A stretch of 64,000 nt of DNA from DATFJT01 sp965230755 (GTDB lineage Bacteria > Bacteroidota > Bacteroidia > Chitinophagales > Saprospiraceae): assembly GCA_965230755.1 (NCBI GenBank), contig CBDDLT010000023.1:248001-312000 (forward strand). The letters are read 5' to 3'. The notes under the pieces are model-generated. The model was given only the letters and a program-made list of their open reading frames with translations. It did no database searches and was not told where the DNA came from. Of this stretch, positions 45,007-54,655 are shown one piece after another (the stretch's first letter is position 1; every line of letters begins with the position of its first letter). The translations under genes and the position numbers were made by a program.

Positions 45007-45855
45007 ATGAACTGTAAATTTCTATTTGTTTTTGTCCTATTGTTTTCTTTTGTTGCCGAAATGGATGCCCAAAGGAAGGGAAGAAATAAATCTAAGGCTC
45101 GGCAAGCTGAAAAAATCGAAACAAAAGAACAAGACGGAAAATATGGAGTTTTCAGAGGTGAAGAGGCCATCTTTGATTATCAGTTTGATACCATTACATA
45201 CAAGTATGGCGAGTTCTATGGAGTTCGCATCAACCAAAAATGGGGCTTGGTGGATACTAGCGGTTCGGTCTTGATAGATTGTAAGTACGATTGGTTCAAG
45301 TTTAATCCTGGAGATGGATTCATAGTGTCTAAAGCTGGTCTTACAGGTGTTGTTTCATCAACCGATAGTGTAATGGTGGATTTTATATACGATAATATTG
45401 ATTACTATAGGGATTCAACGGCCTTGGTCAAGCTGGATGGTCAGTGGGGAATGATAAAAAACGGTCAAATGTCTTATGATCCCGAAGATTTGATATTTCA
45501 TAGTCCTGAACAAATGCCATTATACGAGCGATGTATTCCAGATCCCACAAATGAATGGGAAAAGACCGAGACTTTATGTGCTCAAAACAGAATGCTCAGA
45601 TTCATATACAAAAACTTGAAATATCCAGCTAAGGCAAGAGATAAAGGGATAGCAGGTATGGTAGTGATAGGATTTGTTATTGATAGCCATGGAATGGTCG
45701 TTGACGCAGAAATATTGAAAGATATCGGAGGCGGATGTGGAGATGAGGCCTTAAGGGTAGTGAAGCTGATGAAAAAACCATGGATTCCGGGTAGGCAGGA
45801 TGATAAAAATGTAAGCACACAAATTAAGATGCCCATAAAATATCGGCTTTGGTAA
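45007..45855 (+). CDS. secreted WG-repeat protein with TonB C-terminal domain
   Basis: 282 residues. Signal peptide (about 1-21, EMDAQ) and a basic linker are followed by three to four WG-type repeats (DGKYGVFRGEEAIFDYQFD, NQKWGLVDTSGSVLIDCKYD, DGQWGMIKNG; about 40-150). The C-terminal ~95 residues are a TonB-C domain: YPAKARDKGIAGMVVIGFVI, DAEILKDIGGGCGDEALRVV, and PWIPGRQDD. There is no TM anchor as in true TonB, so it is more likely a periplasmic or surface binding protein. Confidence 0.8.
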   Translation: MNCKFLFVFVLLFSFVAEMDAQRKGRNKSKARQAEKIETKEQDGKYGVFRGEEAIFDYQFDTITYKYGEFYGVRINQKWGLVDTSGSVLIDCKYDWFKFNPGDGFIVSKAGLTGVVSSTDSVMVDFIYDNIDYYRDSTALVKLDGQWGMIKNGQMSYDPEDLIFHSPEQMPLYERCIPDPTNEWEKTETLCAQNRMLRFIYKNLKYPAKARDKGIAGMVVIGFVIDSHGMVVDAEILKDIGGGCGDEALRVVKLMKKPWIPGRQDDKNVSTQIKMPIKYRLW

Positions 45856-46125
45856 ATTGGGAGTTGGTTAGTTTTAGAAGATAATTGGTGTTAAGCCCAG
45901 ACAAAACCTATACTCGTTTTTTCTTTCTATGGTCTTATAATTAGCAGAATAAAAAGGGTTAATAACCCCAATTAAAAAAGGGTATATATAACAAAGGTTA
46001 GGGTTCTTTTTCTGCCAGAAAACATTAGTTTTACAAGTAGCGCCTTGAATGAACTATTCATTCGATTTTCATAAAAACCTTAATAGAAAATTCTTAAAAA
46101 CACAATGAAAACTTAATTGAGCCAG

Positions 46126-49100
46126 ATGAAGTATAGCAAAGTAAGAATACAGGGAAGCAAAATTGAAGAAACGGATGATCGCATTGATCGGTCATTGATA
46201 GAAATCGACACGGAAAATCATTTTGCCTTGAGCAATCTCCGAGGAGAAAATGATCATAGTATGATCGACTATGATCCTGATCTGATTGTGAATTTTACTT
46301 TTGATGATGATACGGAATGGATCGGAAGTATTGAGGATATCAAGGAGGTAATTCCACTTGATTTTTTGGAAAACAATCGATTCAGATCTTCATCAGATGG
46401 ATCCGACATCCTATACATTCCTGCAGAATTGGCGGTACAAGATCAACGTGGAAATGGGCTCTTTAACCGGATCTTTAAGAAGATTGGTTTTATAAAACTC
46501 AAGGATAAAAATGTAGACAAGCTGGTATTGAAAATAGCCCAGAAGATCGATAAGAAAATCTGCCCAAAAAAAGGATTATTAAAGGTCAACGGAGAAAACG
46601 ACTTTACTCCAATCGATCAAATACCTCCTTCGGATAAACCTATACTGCTCTTGTTTCACGGCACGATATCTTCCTTAGAAAAGTCCTATAAAGGCTTGTT
46701 GCGCAATAATGCCGGACTCTGGACGAGCTTAAAAGAAATGTATTCAGACAGGATCTACGCTTTTCAGCATTACACCTTATCGGAAAGCCCGACTGAGAAT
46801 ACCATTCAACTTTTGAAGAAGTTTCCGGAAAAAATAAATCTTCATCTCCTGAGCACCTCGAGGGGAGGACTAATATCTGACCTATTGACGAGATGTCAGG
46901 ATCTCAATTCAGTGAAGGGATTTAGAGCGACGGAAATAGAAAAACTTAAAAAAGAAGGAGAACATTCGAATGCCAAAGCACTAGAGGAGATCAATCAGCT
47001 CATTCTAGATAGAGAAATTAATATAGAAAAATGTATTCGAATTGCTGCACCAGCCTATGGAACGGATCTCTTGAGCAAAAGACTGGATCATTTTATCAAT
47101 GGCCTATTATTTGTTCTCGGAAAAGCAATTGGAGGAGAGGCCAATCCTATCTATGCCGCATTAAAATCTCTTCTCATGCAGTTGGTCAAGAGCAAAAGTA
47201 GGCCAGATGCACTACCGGGATTGCATGCCATGGTGCCGAAAACGGCATTTCAGGCATTGCTCAACGGAAAAGAATTGGATGTATCCGGAACGCTTTATGC
47301 GGTTGCTGGTAATGCCAAAGTTGGAGGTAAATTTGGGCACTCGGTGGTTACCATTCTAAGTAAATTATTCTTTTGGAAGAAGAACGATTTCGTGGTACAT
47401 ACCAGCAGTATGAGTAAAGGTTTTGTGCGGAGAAATGGCAACTTTCTGGCGGAAGTTAACTCAAAGGAGATCGATCACTTCAAGTACTTCGACAATAGCA
47501 CTACTCTTTCAGCAATCGGAGCCGCATTCGACGCTTCCATGGAAAATGTCAACAAGCATTTTGTCAATACTTCTTTGACCAATCAGGACAGGGGCGTCTT
47601 TTTGGGCTTGGGTGAATACGACTTCGATAATGTGAAGGGCAAAAAGCCAATCGCCATAGTACTACCCGGTATTATGGGATCACATCTCGCAGTAAATGGC
47701 AATAGGATTTACATTGATCTATTAAACATGGCTCAAGGGCATTTTGTAAGTCGGTTGAATGCGAATGCGGATCATGTTGAAGCAGTCGGTGCGGTAAGGA
47801 AGTACTATCGTCCACTGGTGCGGCATTTGAAAAATGAAGGCTACGAGTGTAAGGTCTTTTCCTTCGATTGGCGCATGAGCTTGAAATCTGCCGCTTTGGA
47901 ACTCAAGAAGCTTGTTCAGTCCTATCAGGACAAATACAATCAACCCATAAAAATCATAGCGCATTCGATGGGAGGTTTGGTGGTTCGAAGATGGATGCTG
48001 GAAGACGAAGCCAGTTGGAATCAATTCATTTCCATACAAAGCTCGCGATTCGTTATGCTCGGAACACCTTGGAACGGATCACATCTTATTGTAGAATTAT
48101 TGACTGGAGACCTGAATCGTTTGGAGATGATCAGTCAGTTGGATCTTGTACATTCTAAGAAAGAAGTACTTGAAACGGTCAATAGATTTGAGGGAGTTTA
48201 CGAGTTGCTTCCTGTAGTAAAAAGCGAGTCATCTGATGTCATCAATTTCGATGAGAAGAGCTTTTGGCAGGATTTAAACAATCATACTGAAGTAGGAAAA
48301 TTCCCGATTCCGCCAAAAAAAATGTTGGATCAATTCAAAGCATACAAGACAAAGGCCAATCAACAAAGCGTCAATTCCGCTAAGAATATTTATTACATCG
48401 CTGGCACAGACGATCAGACAACCTTTGCTTTTGAAAAAGCGGAAAACCACTACTATAAATACATCGAATACAAGAAAACCATCATGGGAGATGGGAGTGT
48501 TACTTGGGAATTAGGTATACCCAATTGGCTCCCCGAGAATCAGGTTTTCTATACTCAAACAACGCACATGAACCTGGCCAAGGACAAAGATAACTTTAGA
48601 GGTATCACAGACTTGCTGGAAGGAACAACAAGCAGTTATTTGGCGAGCAATTACGACTTGAACTCTGCCGTGGTGAGAGGTGCATCCGGTGAAGTGCGCG
48701 ACTTGGATACAAGGCCTTATAGCGAAGATTTTCTGGATAGGTTTTTCGATATTAGAGAAACACCGTCCGTTTTTACAGATTCCGAAGAGTTTGCCGAGTT
48801 AAAAGTGAGCGTATCACATGGAGATTTGCTGTTTTGTGATTATCCGGTTATGACGGGGCATTTTCGAGGTGATGGAATTATTAGTGCTGAGGGTGCTCTC
48901 AATCGGGCTTTAGATGGCGCTTTGGAGGAGAGAAAACGCATCAGTGGAAATTACCCTGAAGATATTGGCAAAAACCTGATCATATTTGGAAAGAAAGGAA
49001 GATTTAAAGGGGGAATAGTTGTAGGAATGGGAGACAACGAAAACCTAACAGCTTTCCAACTTAGAAAGACTGTAGAGCAGGCCATCATAGATTATTCCTT

Positions 49101-51465
49101 CATACAAAGAGATAATTCTGACGGTCAAAAAATTCCCTTCAAAGGAATATCCACCGTGTGTATTTCCAGTGGTTATGGTGAGCTAGGTGTGGAGGAGTCT
49201 CTTTATGCCATCATACATGGAGTAAGCAATGCCAATGCTAAGATTAAAGAACACGACAATGGTCTTCCTTTAATTCGACATCTGGAAGTTATCGAATTGT
49301 ACGAGGATATTGCAAGGGAAATATTCTATGCACTACAAAGAATTAAAGAAAAAAACCAAAGATTTAACCTGTCGATAGAGCGGCCTATTCGTTCCAAATT
49401 TGGTGGATTGGTTCGGTTGAGGCTTGATGAGGGCAAGTATTGGTGGCATCATTTTACTACCCGGTTAAAAACGAGTTATGAACTGATGGATGGAGGAATT
49501 AAGTCCGGTGAGAAGCTTGTCTTTACCTCTTCTACTGGTCGTGCTCGCGTGGAAGAAGAGACCAACTTAACCCCTGATGAAATCATTGATTATTTGCTCA
49601 GTGAGATGTCAAAATCATATCAGTGGAACAAAGAATTGTCGAAGACCCTGTTCGAAATGGTCATTCCCAACGGCTTTAAGGCCATTATTCGGAATCACAG
49701 TAATATTTTATGGAAGCTTGATGCAACAGCTGCTTCCATTCCATGGGAGATGTTCCATGATTCGAGCACAGATGAGAGGCCGACTTTTACGGATGCGGGA
49801 TTGATTCGACAGTTTATCGAAAGGGATGCCGATTATAACAGGCCCATTGTTCGAACCAATTCAGCGCTGGTGATAGGTGATCCCATTTACGATGACTTGA
49901 ATTTAGGTCAGTTGCCCAATGCCAGATTGGAGGCAGAGCTGGTGGGAGATATGTTATCTCGATATCAACTGAAAAAACTAATTCGAAAAGGGCCTCTGGA
50001 TATTTTCAATACCCTATTCAATACCCAATATAAGATACTGCATTTTGCAGGCCACGGAGTCTATGATGTAGAAAACGATGATGCAGGGATTGTAGTAGGG
50101 AATATGAGAATCAATTCGGCTTTGATCAACCAGTTGCCCCATATCCCCGAGTTTGTTTTCATCAATTGTTGCCAGTCGGGAGAGTTGGACCCGAAGTACG
50201 ATGAATATTTTAGGAATCGCTATAAGTTCGCATCGAATATCGGTCATCAGTTCATTAAAATGGGAGTTGAAGCAGTTGTTGTTACGGGTTGGGCAGTAGC
50301 TGATGCAGCGGCCATGGTATTTGCACAGGTGTTCTATGCAGCCATGTTGGACGGATATCATTTTGGTGACGCAGTGAAGATGGCGAGAAAATCATGCTAT
50401 GATAAATATGGCAATACCAATACCTGGGGAGCTTATCAGTGTTATGGAGATCCTTGGTATAAATTCGATCCTAAAAAATCAAAGAAATCTGTAGAAGATA
50501 GCTATATCACATTGGATGAAGCATTGGTGGATTTGCACAACGAACTCAAGAAAAGTTACCAAGCCAAAGAATCTAATTTGAGTATAATAGAGGGTAAGAT
50601 TGATCGAATCATTCGTAAAACAGAAGAAAGCGGATTCAGGTATGATGCTGAGGTAATTGAGAAGGAGGCGGAAATTTATAGATCACTCAATGATGTTGAC
50701 CGAGCGTTGGAGAGATACCAGGAGTTGCTCAGAACGAATAAGGCAAGCTATAGAGTCTCTGCTCTGGAGCAATATTGTAACCTACTGGTCAAGGAAGCGG
50801 TTCTGCGCAGTAAAAAGACAAAAATATCTGCGGAGGAGACCGATCGCCTGGAAAAAACAGTGAATACATTACTGGAGATAGGAAGGACTCAGGATCGATA
50901 CAATATTATCGGTTCGATGTATAAGAAGATGTGTCTGATTCGAAAAAGATATAAGAGTGATTTGACTAAGATGGCAGATAATTATGGTCGATCATTTGAG
51001 ATGGCACATATTGATGGTCCGGTACAATATGCCTATCCTTTGGTTGGAATGTTGGAAGCTAAGTTTTTCTTAGAAGGCAAGAATAATAAACAGTTTTTCC
51101 TGGATCGAGTGCTCAAGGCTACCACCATTATAACAAGGGTGAAAAAGCTATTGAAAACAAAGAAATTGGAGTATCAGATATTCTGGGAAGACATTCCATA
51201 TATTCAGTTGATCTCTTGTGAATTGCTCTACAGTACGTCTAAAAATGATATCGAAGAATTAAAGAATGAAATTCTAAACAAGTACGTCGAAGCCTGGAGC
51301 AAAGGCGGGGAGTATCATCACTTGATGTCGGAAATAGAGCATTTCGAATTTTTGCATAGCATGGCTTCGGTCAAAAGTGCCTCTGTTGAGCAACCCAATG
51401 TGCACGTGCGCAATGCGTTAAAAGAAATTCTAGATGGATTGATTAAATTAAAAAGCACCCAATAA
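46126..51465 (+). CDS. giant multidomain protein: two lipase-like alpha/beta hydrolases, middle domain, CHAT protease, helical C-terminus
   Basis: 1779 residues from the ATG at 46126 (an in-frame TTG at 46117 adds three). No signal peptide or TM, so probably cytoplasmic. Domains in order (approximate): a first alpha/beta hydrolase with LLFHGTISS (~174) and the elbow STSRGG (~242-247). A second, LCAT/PGAP1-like hydrolase has LPGIMGSH (~513) and AHSMGGLVVRRWM (~612, Ser ~614). A middle domain of uncertain type (~880-1090) contains GDLLFCDYPVMTGHFRGDG and IVVGMGDNENLTAFQLRKTV. The CHAT caspase-like domain (~1110-1430) has catalytic His in HFAGHG (~1310) and Cys in FINCCQSG (~1349). A helical, TPR-like C-terminus (~1440-1779) ends the protein. 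An M19-like gene follows 11 bases later. I know no characterised protein of this composition. Confidence 0.85.
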   Translation: MKYSKVRIQGSKIEETDDRIDRSLIEIDTENHFALSNLRGENDHSMIDYDPDLIVNFTFDDDTEWIGSIEDIKEVIPLDFLENNRFRSSSDGSDILYIPAELAVQDQRGNGLFNRIFKKIGFIKLKDKNVDKLVLKIAQKIDKKICPKKGLLKVNGENDFTPIDQIPPSDKPILLLFHGTISSLEKSYKGLLRNNAGLWTSLKEMYSDRIYAFQHYTLSESPTENTIQLLKKFPEKINLHLLSTSRGGLISDLLTRCQDLNSVKGFRATEIEKLKKEGEHSNAKALEEINQLILDREINIEKCIRIAAPAYGTDLLSKRLDHFINGLLFVLGKAIGGEANPIYAALKSLLMQLVKSKSRPDALPGLHAMVPKTAFQALLNGKELDVSGTLYAVAGNAKVGGKFGHSVVTILSKLFFWKKNDFVVHTSSMSKGFVRRNGNFLAEVNSKEIDHFKYFDNSTTLSAIGAAFDASMENVNKHFVNTSLTNQDRGVFLGLGEYDFDNVKGKKPIAIVLPGIMGSHLAVNGNRIYIDLLNMAQGHFVSRLNANADHVEAVGAVRKYYRPLVRHLKNEGYECKVFSFDWRMSLKSAALELKKLVQSYQDKYNQPIKIIAHSMGGLVVRRWMLEDEASWNQFISIQSSRFVMLGTPWNGSHLIVELLTGDLNRLEMISQLDLVHSKKEVLETVNRFEGVYELLPVVKSESSDVINFDEKSFWQDLNNHTEVGKFPIPPKKMLDQFKAYKTKANQQSVNSAKNIYYIAGTDDQTTFAFEKAENHYYKYIEYKKTIMGDGSVTWELGIPNWLPENQVFYTQTTHMNLAKDKDNFRGITDLLEGTTSSYLASNYDLNSAVVRGASGEVRDLDTRPYSEDFLDRFFDIRETPSVFTDSEEFAELKVSVSHGDLLFCDYPVMTGHFRGDGIISAEGALNRALDGALEERKRISGNYPEDIGKNLIIFGKKGRFKGGIVVGMGDNENLTAFQLRKTVEQAIIDYSFIQRDNSDGQKIPFKGISTVCISSGYGELGVEESLYAIIHGVSNANAKIKEHDNGLPLIRHLEVIELYEDIAREIFYALQRIKEKNQRFNLSIERPIRSKFGGLVRLRLDEGKYWWHHFTTRLKTSYELMDGGIKSGEKLVFTSSTGRARVEEETNLTPDEIIDYLLSEMSKSYQWNKELSKTLFEMVIPNGFKAIIRNHSNILWKLDATAASIPWEMFHDSSTDERPTFTDAGLIRQFIERDADYNRPIVRTNSALVIGDPIYDDLNLGQLPNARLEAELVGDMLSRYQLKKLIRKGPLDIFNTLFNTQYKILHFAGHGVYDVENDDAGIVVGNMRINSALINQLPHIPEFVFINCCQSGELDPKYDEYFRNRYKFASNIGHQFIKMGVEAVVVTGWAVADAAAMVFAQVFYAAMLDGYHFGDAVKMARKSCYDKYGNTNTWGAYQCYGDPWYKFDPKKSKKSVEDSYITLDEALVDLHNELKKSYQAKESNLSIIEGKIDRIIRKTEESGFRYDAEVIEKEAEIYRSLNDVDRALERYQELLRTNKASYRVSALEQYCNLLVKEAVLRSKKTKISAEETDRLEKTVNTLLEIGRTQDRYNIIGSMYKKMCLIRKRYKSDLTKMADNYGRSFEMAHIDGPVQYAYPLVGMLEAKFFLEGKNNKQFFLDRVLKATTIITRVKKLLKTKKLEYQIFWEDIPYIQLISCELLYSTSKNDIEELKNEILNKYVEAWSKGGEYHHLMSEIEHFEFLHSMASVKSASVEQPNVHVRNALKEILDGLIKLKSTQ

Positions 51466-51476
51466 ATTTTTTGCAG

Positions 51477-52961
51477 ATGAAAAAATTAACGGTAGATCTA
51501 CATTGTCATTCACAAATGAAGGCCTATGGACATAGCTTTGATATAGATGACAATACCTTCGAAAATTCCTGGAATTTATCTCATAAGAATAGCGCATGGT
51601 GGAGAGACTGGCCGACAGAAGAGGATATAGAGCGAAATATGAATGGGATAGGCTTGACCACATTTACGCAATCCGATTTTCGAACATGTGCGGATGGTGA
51701 AGTAGCGGTAGTTTTTTCAAGTCTCTATCCTCTTGAAAAGGCATTTGTCAAACCACTCAATAGTGAAGGAGATCTCGTTGATAAACTACTGGATTGCGTT
51801 ACGGAATTTGGCAAGCCAAGGATTGACTTTGTACAGAAAATGAAAGGGATGGATTACTTCAAGGACTTGGAGTTTGAAAACCGCTTTAATCTTATCCATA
51901 ATGGAAAAATTAAGGAGATAGCAGGGCAAAAGTTTAGATATCGATACGTCAAGAATTATGATGAACTTCAACAGTTCATTGCAACTAGCCCGTCGGAAAT
52001 TCAAGAAATATATGTCATCAATAGTATCGAAGGGGGTCACGCCTTGGGTTGTGGTATAGCGCCTTTTAAAGCCAAGACCAATATCAACAAAATTCTGAAA
52101 AATGTAGAGAAGTTAAAAAAAGACTGGGAGTATCCACCGATGTTTATCACGCTTGCCCATCATTTTTATAACGAGCTCAGTGGTCATGCGAAGAGCATAA
52201 CGGGAATTCCGAATTTGCTATTAAACCAGAAGAAAGGAATGGATGAGGGCATTACCGATGAGGGTTGGAAAGTAGTTAAGCTGCTCCTGGATGAGAACAA
52301 AGGAGCCAGAATTTATATCGATGTTAAGCATATGAGCCTAAAGGCTAGAAAAGAATACTACGATTATGTCAAAAGCCGTAATTATGATATTCCAATCATA
52401 GCAAGTCATGGTGCAGTGACAGGTTTTCACGATAAATCATCCTCGGGAGTCAATGTCAGATCAGATATTCGAGAGGCACATAAAGACTTTAATTCGGCAG
52501 ATATTAACTTCTTTGATTTCGAATTGCTTCAAATCGATAACTCTGAGGGTATCATTGGAATTCAACTGGACGAACGTAGAATAGCCAGTAAATCTGCCTT
52601 GCGAAAACTAAAAACGGTGGTTCGAAATGATGTTCGAAAAATCAGCTTTCATGCGGCCGGATTGATATGGAGGCAGATTCGTCATATGGCCGAAGTATTA
52701 GATCGAAATGATCGTTTTGCTTGGGGTATACAATCCTTAGGAAGTGATTTTGATGGAATCGTAAATCCTATTGATGGATATTTTACCTCTGCCCACTTCA
52801 AATTCTTGGATCATTTTCTTCTCATGCACGCGCATAATTATGTCCAAAATGACATCGACTCCAGAATGCGAAATGAATTCAATAAGGATATCCATGAAGA
52901 GGAGATTGTCAATCGATTCATGAGTGAAAATGCGATGCGGTTCCTGGAAAGATGGTTCTAA
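51477..52961 (+). CDS. M19 dipeptidase-like metal-dependent hydrolase
   Basis: 494 residues from the ATG at 51477 (a TTG at 51471 is in frame). TIM-barrel amidohydrolase with the metal ligands of the membrane dipeptidase family in order: HxH at H9/H11 (DLHCHSQ; the family normally has HxD), bridging Glu185 in NSIEGGHALG, H285 in IDVKHMS, H311 in IASHGAVTG, and Asp424/426 in GSDFDG. AHHFYNEL (H228, H229) matches the family's THN-like block. It is longer than typical M19 (~400) through insertions near 30-110. No signal peptide. Co-transcribed with the CHAT gene; it may act on a dipeptide, an N-acyl amino acid or another amide. Confidence 0.75.
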   Translation: MKKLTVDLHCHSQMKAYGHSFDIDDNTFENSWNLSHKNSAWWRDWPTEEDIERNMNGIGLTTFTQSDFRTCADGEVAVVFSSLYPLEKAFVKPLNSEGDLVDKLLDCVTEFGKPRIDFVQKMKGMDYFKDLEFENRFNLIHNGKIKEIAGQKFRYRYVKNYDELQQFIATSPSEIQEIYVINSIEGGHALGCGIAPFKAKTNINKILKNVEKLKKDWEYPPMFITLAHHFYNELSGHAKSITGIPNLLLNQKKGMDEGITDEGWKVVKLLLDENKGARIYIDVKHMSLKARKEYYDYVKSRNYDIPIIASHGAVTGFHDKSSSGVNVRSDIREAHKDFNSADINFFDFELLQIDNSEGIIGIQLDERRIASKSALRKLKTVVRNDVRKISFHAAGLIWRQIRHMAEVLDRNDRFAWGIQSLGSDFDGIVNPIDGYFTSAHFKFLDHFLLMHAHNYVQNDIDSRMRNEFNKDIHEEEIVNRFMSENAMRFLERWF

Positions 52962-53115
52962 ATTCGATGCTCGAATACTCTTTGTGCTACATTGTTGACT
53001 GGACACTAGAATTTGTCCGGACCAATTGATTTGAACAAGTTTCTTTATTGTCGGTTTTACAAGTTCTCACACAATTGATTAGTTTGTGATCTCAATCGAA
53101 GTAGATTTCATCACT

Positions 53116-53958
53116 ATGTTCAAAGTCTTTAAGATCATCGGAATAATTCTGGTAATATTTTTTCTTGCTCTTGGGATATTCATGTTGAGAATGAGTTTTA
53201 AAAAAACAGACAATGCCATCTTAAAGTATTTCGAATCGAAAAAAATTCCGGCAAAAGTTGAACGTATCAATCTAAGTGATGGGCAGTTGAGATATCTTAA
53301 AACCGGGAACGAAAATGCTACTGAGGCTTTGTTGTTTGTGCACGGTGCTCCGGGAGGTTTAGATATGTTCAGTACCACCATGACCGATCCGGCTCTACAG
53401 GATTCTTTTCTCATATTTTCGGTCGATAGGCCGGGATACGGAGATTCGTTTACCGATAAGAATAATTGGGAATTGAAAGTGCAGGTTGATGCTATCATAC
53501 AATTGATGGATCGATATAATCAGAAAAAATTTGTGGTATTCGGGCATTCATTTGGTGGGCCAATTGTAGGCTTAATAGCTCAGCGAAGACCAGCGCTAGT
53601 ACGCAGGATCATTCTTGCAGGAGCAGCTGTTGATCCCGAGGAAGAGCGATTCGTAGGACTTGCAAGAATAGCCAATATTTTATCCTTTGCGGCGAGTTCT
53701 GATACGAAGGCAGCTTCTCGGGAAAAAATCCACCACAGTGCAGAATTGGAAAAAATTGAATCCATTTGGAGTACATTAAACTGTGAGACTGTAGTGATGC
53801 ATGGTACCAGTGATTGGTTGGTACCCTATGGAAACTTTGAGTTCTTAAAAGAGAGAATTAACAAGGAGTACTTCATCGATAATACCATGGCAGGAGAGAG
53901 CCATTTTTTCATTGGAGATTCCGTTTTGTTGTCGAAAGCCATAATGAGACAGGAGTAG
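53116..53958 (+). CDS. membrane-anchored alpha/beta hydrolase
   Basis: 280 residues from the ATG at 53116, chosen over an upstream GTG (53086) because it begins a hydrophobic anchor (FKVFKIIGIILVIFFLALGIF). Canonical hydrolase features: oxyanion-hole LLFVHGAPGG, VDRPGYGDS, nucleophile Ser145 in VVFGHSFGG, and a candidate catalytic His in GESHFF near the C-terminus, with Asp in TSDWLVPY. Substrate cannot be deduced. It lies 155 bases downstream of the M19-like gene on the same strand and may belong with it, but the gap is large enough for its own promoter. Confidence 0.82.
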   Translation: MFKVFKIIGIILVIFFLALGIFMLRMSFKKTDNAILKYFESKKIPAKVERINLSDGQLRYLKTGNENATEALLFVHGAPGGLDMFSTTMTDPALQDSFLIFSVDRPGYGDSFTDKNNWELKVQVDAIIQLMDRYNQKKFVVFGHSFGGPIVGLIAQRRPALVRRIILAGAAVDPEEERFVGLARIANILSFAASSDTKAASREKIHHSAELEKIESIWSTLNCETVVMHGTSDWLVPYGNFEFLKERINKEYFIDNTMAGESHFFIGDSVLLSKAIMRQE

Positions 53959-54074
53959 CTAAAAGCAATCGCTAGCTTAAGAATACTTTACGGTTCGATA
54001 GTAGGCAATTTTTTTTCGTGTGATTATATTAAATGACTCATTACATTCGTTCTTAGGTGGTTATGTAAATACTT

Positions 54075-54533
54075 ATGAAAAGTCAAACCCATTTTAGAAT
54101 TACGGTATTTGTTTCTTTGTTACTTTCTTTCTTAAATCTTTCTTGCGAAGATGAAACAGCCGATCAACCAAACATATATGCTCCTTGTGACAGGGCTTTT
54201 ACTTCGGTTCAAAAAATGCCGAGATGGCCAGGTTGCGCAGATGTTCAATTTTCAAATTCCTGCACCGTAGAAAATATTGAAACAGTTTTTAATACAGTTC
54301 TATTTTATCCTGAAGAAGCAAGAGAAAATGAAATAGAAGGTACTGTTTTTGTGAATTGTGTAATCGATACTTCCGGACTTATTGGTAATTGTATAGTTGC
54401 TCGGAGCTTGGGTTTTGGATGTGACGAAGAGGCCTTAAAGCTGATAGGAATACTTCCAAAATTTGAACCAGGCCGACAAGGAAATATCCCAGTTTGTGTC
54501 AGGTGGACTTTTGGTGTGAATTTCGAATTATAA
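54075..54533 (+). CDS. lipoprotein with TonB C-terminal-like domain
   Basis: 152 residues. Lipoprotein signal with lipobox LNLSC, acidic linker (EDETADQ), then a TonB-C-like domain: FYPEEARENEIEGTVFVNCVI, then IVARSLGFGCDEEALKLIGIL and FEPGRQGNIPVCVRW. The same blocks occur in the WG-repeat protein encoded at 45007-45855. Role unknown; small Bacteroidota proteins of this type are usually periplasmic or at the outer membrane. Confidence 0.75.
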   Translation: MKSQTHFRITVFVSLLLSFLNLSCEDETADQPNIYAPCDRAFTSVQKMPRWPGCADVQFSNSCTVENIETVFNTVLFYPEEARENEIEGTVFVNCVIDTSGLIGNCIVARSLGFGCDEEALKLIGILPKFEPGRQGNIPVCVRWTFGVNFEL

Positions 54534-54655
54534 TTTATAGAATATTAGTGGGATTTTTCTTGCTTGTTATATAATTTGCCAATCAAATTTAGCCTTGAGG
54601 ATAAATAACTTAAGGCTAGACTCCTTTTGAAAATGCTAAAAGAAAATTATTTCAT

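Noticed and set aside
46126..52961. Type III-E CRISPR-associated TPR-CHAT system
   Set aside because: No gRAMP/Cas7-11, Cas1 or array is present, and the domain order differs (lipase modules ahead of CHAT).
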